Origin: Aureobasidium sp. EXF-3400
Lineage: Eukaryota > Ascomycota > Dothideomycetes > Dothideales > Saccotheciaceae
DNA: 64,000 nt
Direction: 5' to 3'
NCBI GenBank assembly: GCA_024195585.1
Contig: SWBL01000003.1
Location: 62,001 to 126,000, forward strand
The notes under the pieces were generated by a model. It saw nothing but the letters and a program-made list of their open reading frames with translations. It had not been told where the DNA came from and made no database searches. This document shows, piece by piece, positions 56,098 through 64,000 of this stretch. Position numbers and translations under genes: made by a program. Each line of letters begins with the position of its first letter. Within the stretch, counting starts at the first letter, position 1.

Positions 56098-56223
56098 GCC
56101 GTGGTGGTGCAGTGGTCAGCACACCCGACCTGGTATCCTAAGTTCCTAAACTCTAATTACCTAAGATCCTAAAACTCTCTCTCGAGGGTCGGGAGGTCGT
56201 TGGTTCGAATCCAGCCCATGGCG
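56098..56223 (+). tRNA. tRNA with intron, anticodon uncertain (TGG or GGT)
   Basis: All cloverleaf parts fold: acceptor GCCGTGG/CCATGGC (one G-T pair), D stem GTGC/GCAC, anticodon stem CCCGA/TCGGG, T arm GTTGG/CCAGC with loop TTCGAAT, discriminator G at 56223. The B box GGTTCGAATCC is perfect and the A box TGGTGCAGTGG is good. A Pol III terminator TTTTCTTTT lies at 56231. An intron of about 53 nt (near 56135-56187) sits in the anticodon loop. With a standard five-pair stem the anticodon is TGG (Pro), but position 33 is C instead of the near-invariant T. If the stem has six pairs, T33 is restored and the anticodon becomes GGT (Thr). It lies between the converging CTR and ORC3 genes. Confidence 0.85.
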
Positions 56224-56483
56224 CTTGTCATTTTCTTTTGGTTGTGGTTTGTTCTACTTTGTGCAAGTATCGGGTTGCAATTAGAAGGATTGATTTCTAT
56301 TCCATGAAGAGTGCCATTTATGACCTTTAAACTCCTTTCCATGATATCTTCATCACATGATCTGCCTTCTTTCTCGTGCCTCTGACCAGTCCAAGATATC
56401 GCAATTCAGCCAGAGAACGCTGGAACAAAGCACTACACATATATCATCAGCACGTTTTCAATTCACAACTTTTGCACATAAAC

Positions 56484-58593
56484 TTACTTTGTCAACACCT
56501 CATCCTGCTCATCTCCCAAAACCGTCACAAAAGCAGTCCTCAAATCAGCAACATTCATCAAAGCCCCACCCTCAAGATACAGCTGATACAGTATCGCAGT
56601 CGAAGGCTGCGTACTCGCCAAACTATTCTCTGCTCCAGTCCCAGCATCAGGCGCACAACACTCGCAATCCAGATAATCATGGGGAGAAGCCAAAGCCCTT
56701 TCAATCGCAGCACGAGGCTTAGGTGTAAAAACGTCGCGATGGGGTGACTTGAGATCGTAGATGAAGATTTCGTTAAACACCAAGTCTTTGGGATTTATGA
56801 GGGTATTGTCGAAGTGAGATTCCAGTGCTAGGATAAAGCGACGTAGGATATCGGAGTAGGCGGCATCGCTTTTGGTGAGGGTGGATTTTTGCTTGCTGAG
56901 CTCTACTTTTTTGGCGACGACGGTTGTTCGGAGGGTAGCGTTGTGGAGGTCTTGTTCGCTGCGGAGGGCTCCGCCGTCTTTTTGTTGGGAGTGTAGTTTT
57001 GAGAGTTCTTTGAGGAGATTTGTGCATGTCTTGTGTAGGTCTCCGGATGTGGTTGGTAATAAGTCCTGTAATATCAGTAGTAAGGATTCTGAGTTTGACT
57101 TCTTGAGACACATGATCATGTTTCTCTCGAAGTTGGAGTCTCTGAGTTGACCTGCGAAAGCATCGACCAGTAGAGTTGACTTGAGCTGCTGCTGTGTGAC
57201 AGGGTTTTGTTTCTGCAGTATCACGATCATCTCCACTGTGCTCAGGATTTTCTCCAAAGCTTGGTGTCCGATTATGATCTGTTCTTTGAGGTATTCCAGA
57301 AGGGACTCATTACTGTCTAGAAGGCGTCTGGGTATTGATGCTTCGCCATCTTCAAGCAGTGTTTCCACATGACTGCAACTGTCAGAGGGGTAGAGAACAA
57401 AAAGTCCACCATGACTTACCGTTGGAAAGATGGCAGGTTTCGCAGCGCTTCTATATGTTCAGCTGAAACATCAGCCTGCGCGAGATTGTCGTCCAGGAAG
57501 ATACTGAGAGCGTTGGCGTAAAAGTGTGACAAATATGCATACTAAGACCAGTCAGCACATGTATCAACAATCGTCGGCCAAGAATTCATACATGGACACT
57601 ATCAACGAAAGCATCGAGACTCTGAATGTGCTCTCTTTGGCGTCTAAGTGTGGCAGAGCAAATTCCAGGGCCTAGCCAAAGATTAGGTGTGCTTGACTCA
57701 GGAGATGAGTACAGTGCATCAGTAATCTGTTCAAGAGCGCTTTCTGCCTTGACAACGTCAAATCGATGACCATGAATGCAACGAGTAGCTTTCTTGGACA
57801 ATTTGACAGAAAAGTTCTCAATAGATGTAGCAACACCGAAGAAGAATACAAAAGGAATCCTGTCTTGCCAACGGCTTTGGAAACATTAGCTGGAGTTGTG
57901 TCTGAAGATTGGACTGGTCTTACGTCAACAGCTCGATTGCATCCGATAGTAGAGCGCCATCAAAGGCTTCGCAGTCTTGGAAAGCAACAACAATCCTAGA
58001 CAAGCCCTTCTCCTGAGTATAGTCGTACAGCAGTTGTAGGTCATAGTTTAGTAGACGTGTGCGTTTACGAGTTGGTTTGACAGTGTCAACTTCGTCTTCA
58101 TCATCAGATTGAGCATCAGAAAAAGTTCCTTTGGAGATGAGGTTTTTGAGCAGGGTCTTGAGATTTGGAGCCAGGTTAGATGTCAAAGGAACGAAGATGC
58201 TTCCTTCGGTATGACCAATGCTACTGGACAATTGAGAGAAAAGTAAGGCGTGTGATGCAATACTCGGACCAGTGAGAATGATTGCCGAAGAAACCTTGCC
58301 AGGGGCTGGTTGAGGAAGGGTGGATTCGACGAATGTGGAGATTTGGTTGATGGTTGATTCGTTGATTTCCAGAAGCAAACTCTGTTATACCTGTCAGTTC
58401 AGAAGCAGGAGCAAAATTTGTACATGTCTACCTTCAGACGATGGTGCTGTTTGGCCCACAAGCGTTGATATAGAGATCGGCGAAGAGGCCAAGATGTTTG
58501 GAGACCTTGCAAGGGCTCAATCCGGCGCCTCTTGACTGGCCGGTCATTATTTCGAGAGGATGGATCATATACATAGCAAGTCTGGAAATCCAT
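56484..58593 (-). CDS. ORC3: origin recognition complex subunit 3
   Basis: Part of the six-subunit complex that marks replication origins in the nucleus. Exons (minus) 58593-58432, 58381-57924, 57874-57592, 57541-57420 and 57372-56484 join across introns of 50, 49, 50 and 47 nt into 637 residues, close to yeast Orc3 (616). The N-terminus has a basic stretch (DRPVKRRRIEPL). An AAA-like region follows without a proper Walker A (SSAIILTGPSIASHALLFSQ), then IVVAFQDCEAFDGALLSDAI and TRWQDRIPFVFFFGVATSIE, characteristic of the Orc3 AAA+ fold. The remaining winged-helix and insert region ends AFVTVLGDEQDEVLTK. The lack of a catalytic ATPase motif is normal for Orc3. It diverges from the PPR-type gene at 58806. 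Confidence 0.92.
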
Positions 58594-58805
58594 GGTCCTG
58601 CAGATGTATTATGGATGGCACTAAGGATGAGTAAACAGAGATTCAGGGTCGTAGACGGAATGGAACGTGTTGATGTTGGCAATGTGCTTTGACGCGTTGA
58701 CAACGGAAAATGACGGAGCTGTCAGAAGCCAAAAAGTTGATGGTTCTTGCCATGAAATTCACCTTTGTTTCTGCTTTTGTGACATTCCTAGATCCAACAA
58801 ACTTG

Positions 58806-61337
58806 ATGCACATCTTCAGCCTTCGGAGGAGCACTTTACAACCGCGACTGTTCCAGCAAGCATGTCGCCTTGCTTCCACTCGCGTCAGACGCGTCGCAGC
58901 TCGTACTAGCGCCGATCGATCCGCCGCTCTTGGTCACCGTAGGAAACCGAAACCACCAAAAGACGAAGAGGAGGAAGCAGTCCGCTGGTTTGAACAAGAT
59001 GTCGAGACAGGCGCCACCCGTCGCATCTCTGGAAACCCTGAAGAGCTCGAAGCCGCAGAGCTGAGACAAAAGATCGCCGCGCTGGAGCAAGAGCTGAGCG
59101 AATACCAAAATTATGAGTCGGATGAGGATATGTTGGCTGCTCTGGAGCCAGAGGACCGGGCAAAAGTGGAAAAGGCTCTGGCCGCACGCAACAAGCACGA
59201 GACAGAACTCACTGACGGGCTCAATGTCAGTCTGGACATGCCTCCTTTGACTGTGCCTCTTCTCAACAAGTTCAACACTTCTCTCCGCGACGCTGCTCTA
59301 CATCCCGGCTCTGTTACGCGGAGAAAAGATCTCTGGAGATGGTATGGCCGTGCAAGGTACAGCATTCCTGCTCTATCGAGCATGATCCCCAAAAAGGCCT
59401 GGCAGCTCATCTGGGACATCCAATCCGTCGAATCTCCGTCAAACCCCGAACGCTTGCACCATATGGCCCAGCTCCTCCGCGATATGACTCTGGTGGACAT
59501 GGAAATCATGCCTGATCAATCTCTTGTCCTGATCGACACACTACTCGCCCTCGACAAGAACGAAGAGGCCGTCGCCTCATGGCAATACGTCTACGACTCC
59601 ACCTCGACACCCTCTGAGAGGCTTCTCGCTCTTGGTGTGCGACTCTTCGCCCAAAATGACCGCGTCGCCAAGGCCAATACTATCATGATGCAACTATTTG
59701 ATCGCTACCCCGAGCATGATCCTCGCATCATTGTGCCCCTCCTCACCGCCCATCTCCGTGCTGGAAAGGACGAAATGGCTTTTGGATGCTACGTCCTCAT
59801 GAGTCAAAAGCTGGGAGAAAACATGAACATGGAGGATTATGACGTCGTGTCACTCACCTTCCTAGAACACAACAAGAAGGATTACGCTCTGGCTGTTTTC
59901 CGTGACATGATGTTGCGTGGTCCCAACAAAGAGGTCTCGACAGAATTCCTCGGCGCCTCGGGACAGAGAGAAGCCTACGAGAAGGTCTTTGAGCGCGTGG
60001 AACGCTTGACTGAAGGTTCCAATGATCCTGAAGAACTCAACGCTACAGCCTTGAAGGCTCTGAGTGCTTTGCCCGTACCATGGCAAAACAAGTTCTTCTA
60101 CGGCAGCTGGCTCAAGAAGCTGATCGGAATGGGTCAGCTCGAAGCCGCAACAAAAGTCGTTGAATTGATGTACGAACGAGGTATCGAACCTGATGCCAAA
60201 CACATCAATGGACTAATCGGTGGCTTCTTCCGCTCTGAGATTCCAGAGCTGGAGGATCGAGGTGAACAAATGGCCTGGAAAATGATCGAACGAAGATTAG
60301 AAGCTACATACCGACAACGTTGCGAGAAACGAGACAAAACAGTGGAAGAGATTCCTTCTATCCGCGGTACCGACATTGGCGTCGAGCTACCTGCTCATCT
60401 CGCACGTTCTGTACCCATCGGCACCATCGAAACATTCAACGTACTCGCTCTTCAATACTCCATTAAGGAAAAATGGGCGCTGATCCACCATCTCGACCGT
60501 ATGAGACGTCCGGCGGCATACAAGATGGACTCTACTTTCTTCAATCATTTGCTCAATATGGCATTCAACACCTACCACGACGAAAAGAAACTCTGGCAAA
60601 AGTTCTTGAGTGAAGCTAAGCACGTTATTGGTGGTCCCAATATCGAAACCTACAATATCCTCTGGACTGCCCAACTCGAACATTTGAACCCTCGGATCAA
60701 CCAGGAAAAGAAAGCCAACAGCGGATACCCAACTCCCCGCCAACTGTTTGGCCTAATGTCTTCATGGTACCACAGCAAAGACATCAAAGACCGCTCTTCG
60801 ATACCCTCAGAATTCACCCCAGAAGTGTACATCAAGATTATATCTAGCTTCTGCTTGCAAAAAGACTTTGCAGGATGTTTGGTAGCTCTACACGGCATCT
60901 CTCGCATGTACACCGCCTTCCCCGACCCAGAACTCGCTCGCGTCGTCCTCATCGCCGTAGCCAACATGGCAGAAACCGAACCCGTAACCCTCCGCGGCCG
61001 CCGAGGACGCCAACAACTTCCCGCCTCAGTCGCTCGTCTGAAAGCCACATCAAAAGTAATGGCAGAACTGGCTCAACGACGTGCAGAGTCCGCTGCTCAG
61101 AACGGTAGCGATATTTCTTCTTTGGATGCTGAGCAACGCAATGAAGAAGCCCTGAATTTGCTTTCGGAGTTTTTGAGATTGGTGCTGGTTAAACAGTGTG
61201 GCAGTGCTGATGTTGCGGAGAAAGAGATCGCAAAGGCTGCCGTGGCGTGTCAGTTACCTGATATCAGCACTGGAGATAAGGATTGTTCGAATGTGGTGGC
61301 TTTGTTGAATTTGGATTTGCATTTGCGTAAGGAGTAG
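58806..61337 (+). CDS. mitochondrial PPR-type helical repeat protein
   Basis: Single exon. I chose ATG 58806 because it begins a clear mitochondrial presequence (MHIFSLRRSTLQPRLFQQAC), giving 843 residues; ATG 58710 would add 32 residues that hide it. After a charged N-terminal coiled coil (ELRQKIAALEQELSEYQNYE), paired helices of about 35 residues repeat through the protein. Examples are LVLIDTLLALDKNEEAVASW, RIIVPLLTAHLRAGKDEMAF and LEAATKVVELMYERGIEPDA. The last has the ERGIEPDA turn typical of pentatricopeptide repeats. Such fungal proteins bind mitochondrial RNA and help expression of respiratory genes (for example Neurospora cya-5). The exact target here is unknown. Confidence 0.82.
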   Translation: MHIFSLRRSTLQPRLFQQACRLASTRVRRVAARTSADRSAALGHRRKPKPPKDEEEEAVRWFEQDVETGATRRISGNPEELEAAELRQKIAALEQELSEYQNYESDEDMLAALEPEDRAKVEKALAARNKHETELTDGLNVSLDMPPLTVPLLNKFNTSLRDAALHPGSVTRRKDLWRWYGRARYSIPALSSMIPKKAWQLIWDIQSVESPSNPERLHHMAQLLRDMTLVDMEIMPDQSLVLIDTLLALDKNEEAVASWQYVYDSTSTPSERLLALGVRLFAQNDRVAKANTIMMQLFDRYPEHDPRIIVPLLTAHLRAGKDEMAFGCYVLMSQKLGENMNMEDYDVVSLTFLEHNKKDYALAVFRDMMLRGPNKEVSTEFLGASGQREAYEKVFERVERLTEGSNDPEELNATALKALSALPVPWQNKFFYGSWLKKLIGMGQLEAATKVVELMYERGIEPDAKHINGLIGGFFRSEIPELEDRGEQMAWKMIERRLEATYRQRCEKRDKTVEEIPSIRGTDIGVELPAHLARSVPIGTIETFNVLALQYSIKEKWALIHHLDRMRRPAAYKMDSTFFNHLLNMAFNTYHDEKKLWQKFLSEAKHVIGGPNIETYNILWTAQLEHLNPRINQEKKANSGYPTPRQLFGLMSSWYHSKDIKDRSSIPSEFTPEVYIKIISSFCLQKDFAGCLVALHGISRMYTAFPDPELARVVLIAVANMAETEPVTLRGRRGRQQLPASVARLKATSKVMAELAQRRAESAAQNGSDISSLDAEQRNEEALNLLSEFLRLVLVKQCGSADVAEKEIAKAAVACQLPDISTGDKDCSNVVALLNLDLHLRKE

Positions 61338-61494
61338 AATACGGCATTTAGGCATATAAACTCTTGGTATAGCCTTTGTTTTTGGCTTAGGGGGGTATCA
61401 TATATATTGTACAGTAGCATCGAGTTTTGTATATTACAACACCACTCTGCCATTTCTCTCATCTTTTTGCTCATCTCTTCGTTTCCATTAAGCA

Positions 61495-62400
61495 TCAATC
61501 ATGTTCCTCCTCCATCAACCCCGGACACCCCTCCATACTCTCATCAGTATACCTATACTTGCACCAAAAGCAATAATGATACGTCCTCCTCAAATAAACC
61601 ACCAGTTTCTCAAGTCTGTCTCCAACTGCCAAAGCATTATATGCCTCTAACTCTTGATCCTCTTCTTCATCTTCAAAGTCCTGCACTTCCATGCCTAGAG
61701 CGATTTTATCATCGGTATCTGCTTCATCATCACGCCATCGCGAGGATAAAGAATCCAGTGCTCCTTTTCTAAGAACTTTGTCTGCAGAGCGTTGATGGCG
61801 TTGTAGAGCAAGGGGGCGCCAGAGGATATTGACTTTCTTCGGATCCTCCTTCTTCGCCTCTTTCTCCTTGCTCTGTGCCGTAGCATCTTCCACCTCTTCA
61901 GTACCAAACTTCTCGCACACCTTCATAGCACCCCACCACATGCCCTCCTGTCTCTTTTCCTCTCGTTCCCTAGCAACTCTTTCTCTATACTCTCCCTCCT
62001 CAGCTTTCTGTCTTTTTTCCTTGCCTTGAAGCTCCTCCATTTGTTCTCTGATTTTCCGCTTTTTCTCATTATCCATTCCTATACCCCCCTTCCCCTCCTT
62101 GATAGAAATCTCTATCGGTTCTGTTCTTGCTCCCTCAGTTTTCCCCAATGCACCGCCTTTAAATCCCATTTTGGCCATCATTTGTGCGCCCTTGGAGGTT
62201 GGGTTTGAGAGTGTAGAGGTAGCGAGAGCAGTCTCACGAGCTAGGTCTGCGGCTGCAGCTATCTCGGCTTTGGTCTTTGGTTGCGATTTTAAAGAGGCCA
62301 GGCGACGGCGTTCTTGGTGTCGTTGGAGGGAGGTTTTTGGGGCTGAGGGAGAGGGGTCCGTGAAGGACATGTTCATGTAGTCGTCTTCTGCGTCGCTCAT
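61495..62400 (-). CDS. G-patch domain protein, GPATCH11-like
   Basis: The first ATG in frame is 62400 (MSDAEDDYMNMSF), giving 301 residues. The G-patch lies near residues 75-125: GAQMMAKMGFKGGALGKTEG, then EPIEISIKEGKGGIGMDNEK. It is followed by a charged coiled coil (REQMEELQGKEKRQKAEEGE). The C-terminal DUF4187-type domain ends with YCFWCKYRYTDESMEGCPGL, a conserved Cys-x2-Cys element. G-patch proteins usually activate DEAH-box helicases in splicing or ribosome assembly; human GPATCH11 is reported at kinetochores and in the nucleus. The role in fungi is inference. Confidence 0.88.
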   Translation of the reverse strand: MSDAEDDYMNMSFTDPSPSAPKTSLQRHQERRRLASLKSQPKTKAEIAAAADLARETALATSTLSNPTSKGAQMMAKMGFKGGALGKTEGARTEPIEISIKEGKGGIGMDNEKKRKIREQMEELQGKEKRQKAEEGEYRERVAREREEKRQEGMWWGAMKVCEKFGTEEVEDATAQSKEKEAKKEDPKKVNILWRPLALQRHQRSADKVLRKGALDSLSSRWRDDEADTDDKIALGMEVQDFEDEEEDQELEAYNALAVGDRLEKLVVYLRRTYHYCFWCKYRYTDESMEGCPGLMEEEHD

Positions 62401-62974
62401 TTTTGCGGGTGTGCGTTTAGGGTTGCGCTTGAGAGGGTTGTGGGTGGGTTTTGGGAAGTTGGTTGTAGAATTTGGTTGTGTAGAGGATGTTGTGGAGATT
62501 GTATGGGTTTGGTGAGGTTTGTTGTGGGTGTGGAGGTTCGATGTCCAGCTATTGAAGGAATGCTTGTTGTTGCGCAAGGTCTTGGTAAGGTGGATGGAGT
62601 GAAGATTGCAATCTCATGCTCTCAATCAACATTCATTGTCGCAAACTACCCAATTGGGAATTCTTGGCTCGTGCTTTTTATGCAAGTCTTTCACAAACCA
62701 TCTTCATAATCATCAGTATTGATCTGGGCCAAGGACAGCGACGACCCAAACTTACGTGCAAAAGGATCAATGAGACCAACATGAGAAGCATCACAAAAGT
62801 ATTCGTACCCATAGGAAGTCAGAGAGAAGATGGCAATAACGTACAAAACCGCTTGAAACGTTTGAATGAGAAATTATAAAAACACACTTCTACTTTTTAT
62901 CCAATATTCTACATGTCAAGATAAAGCCTCCCTATCGAACGCAAACGCCTTATGCTTTAGTAAGCAGATACTCC
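62401..62974. other. intergenic
   Basis: Upstream region of the G-patch gene and 3' flank of BRR2, both on the minus strand. The frame of the G-patch gene stays open to 62577 without an ATG and is probably 5' UTR. No other gene is supported. Confidence 0.4.
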
Positions 62975-64000
62975 TCATTCCTCCATCTCCTCATCCTCGT
63001 CCTCTTCTTCCTCGCCCTCGGCAGCCTCTACGCTAAAGGTAGGTGCTTGATCAACTCCAACGTACGAATCACTCATCAAGAACAGAGTCAAGTCATGCTT
63101 GCCAGGAGTGGGCACGGTGAAGTCAAGGCGAACCTTGAGCTCACGACCGATAGTAACCTTCTTGATGCTGAGCAAGTTCTTGGTGCTCTCCTCACCAACA
63201 ACAAGCCACCAGTTCTCTGTCTTCTGTGCAGGGTAGAAAGGTGCGTGAACAGTAAGGTTAGGTTCTTGGTCCTCATCAACATCGCGCTCAATGCTGACGT
63301 TGATGAAGCTAGGTTCGCCAGCAACAACATTCTCAGCGTCTTCGAGTTCAAAGTTGAGCTCGACATTGGGGTATCTTTCGTTGGTGAAGCGAGCGGCATC
63401 GCCCAACTGCTGGTTGCTGAGACGCATGCTCTTGACCAATTCTCCGTAGTTGGGGTTCTCAGACGGGTCCATGGCATCCATGAATTCGAAGATGTCCTTG
63501 ATGCCGTGAGTGTTGGCGGCTTCGATGACTTCTGGATCGAAGTGAGGAATTTGCTTGAGTGGTGAATCACGATCCCACATGGACTGTACAACCATCTGGC
63601 TCATCTCCATGGCGCTCATGGCATTGAGGTGAGCTTCCGATGACAATACGTCGACGCAAGCACTGAGCAAAACGAGAACCTTCTTGAGAATCAGCTCTTG
63701 ATCCTTGGCGAGATCCATAGGTAGTTGCATGCGCGAGAAGTGTGCTTGCAACAGGATAAATGCCTTGAAGTGAGGAGACTCGTAGTTGACCTCGGCGAGC
63801 TTGACTGGCACGCGGTCGTAAATACGAGACAGGATGCGCTCCTCGTGGCGACGAGTCTGGATGTCCTCGAATTCTGTGGCTGCAGTGACAATTTCAAGGA
63901 TACCCTTCAGCTTGGTAGTCTTTTTCAATGACAGCAAGAAGGTCTGCATCGTAATGAAGGAGATGTTGTAGTAGCCGGCAATCATGGCAGCGTTAAGCGG
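62975..64000 (-). CDS. BRR2: pre-mRNA splicing helicase BRR2, C-terminal part
   Basis: Only the last 342 codons are inside the window; the frame stays open to base 64000 and the gene continues beyond it. The text starts PLNAAMIAGYYNISFITMQT, the opening of the Sec63 domain of the second (inactive) helicase cassette of Brr2. It continues with ILEIVTAATEFEDIQTRRHE, VNYESPHFKAFILLQAHFSR and MVVQSMWDRDSPLKQIPHFD, then the immunoglobulin-like beta domain (NLTVHAPFYPAQKTENWWLV, GKHDLTLFLMSDSYVGVDQA). The protein ends in an acidic tail of Glu and Asp. Brr2 unwinds U4/U6 in the U5 snRNP to activate the spliceosome; the C-terminal cassette regulates the N-terminal one. Confidence 0.93.
   Translation of the reverse strand, partial: PLNAAMIAGYYNISFITMQTFLLSLKKTTKLKGILEIVTAATEFEDIQTRRHEERILSRIYDRVPVKLAEVNYESPHFKAFILLQAHFSRMQLPMDLAKDQELILKKVLVLLSACVDVLSSEAHLNAMSAMEMSQMVVQSMWDRDSPLKQIPHFDPEVIEAANTHGIKDIFEFMDAMDPSENPNYGELVKSMRLSNQQLGDAARFTNERYPNVELNFELEDAENVVAGEPSFINVSIERDVDEDQEPNLTVHAPFYPAQKTENWWLVVGEESTKNLLSIKKVTIGRELKVRLDFTVPTPGKHDLTLFLMSDSYVGVDQAPTFSVEAAEGEEEEDEDEEMEE

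Noticed and set aside
1..64000. CRISPR arrays, insertion sequences, LTR or terminal-inverted-repeat elements
   Set aside because: No spaced direct-repeat array of CRISPR type, transposase, reverse transcriptase or integrase text was seen on either strand.

Overview
The window is nuclear DNA of a filamentous ascomycete (Pezizomycotina, most likely a dothideomycete, though the class is only an inference). The evidence is dense genes on both strands, spliceosomal introns that are mostly 45-60 nt with GTRNGT donors and YAG acceptors, a Pol III tRNA gene with an intron, and typical fungal families: PDR-type ABC pump, GT90, Dal5-like MFS, hybrid histidine kinase, CBM21-GH15 glucoamylase and PL4 lyase. 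All exon joins were worked out by hand from splice consensus, reading phase and protein continuity. Start codons are the first plausible ATG.

Layout. 1-13,500: a spliced multi-pass membrane protein, a single-pass membrane protein, cytosolic/mitochondrial arginyl-tRNA synthetase, a GT90 glycosyltransferase, a repeat-protein gene broken by one in-frame stop, and an orphan gene. 13,467-23,734: a protein kinase, a coiled-coil protein, a large PDR-type drug-efflux pump and, divergent from it, a short-chain dehydrogenase. 24,418-25,275: relics of two secondary-metabolism genes, a medium-chain reductase tail (minus) and a highly reducing polyketide synthase tail with its carrier domain (plus), which abut head to head. 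25,863-34,618: a polysaccharide-degrading block of secreted glucoamylase, intracellular GH105 hydrolase, MFS transporter and secreted rhamnogalacturonan lyase. 34,619-36,423: a gene-poor gap. 36,424-44,095: a hybrid histidine kinase, a small helical protein and a membrane-anchored arylsulfotransferase-like protein.

45,414-64,000 is mostly housekeeping: tRNA exportin LOS1, a disordered conserved protein, a WD40 (DCAF4-like) protein, 3-hydroxyanthranilate dioxygenase BNA1, a Ctr copper transporter, the tRNA gene, ORC3, a mitochondrial PPR-type protein, a G-patch protein and the C-terminal part of the spliceosomal helicase BRR2, which runs off the right edge.

The genes that most clearly work together are PL4 lyase, MFS transporter and GH105. 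The lyase cuts pectin RG-I outside the cell and leaves unsaturated galacturonyl ends, the transporter is placed to import products, and GH105 removes the unsaturated sugar inside the cell. The ABC pump, SDR and PKS/MDR relics look like what is left of a secondary-metabolite locus. I found no CRISPR, intact transposon or viral element.
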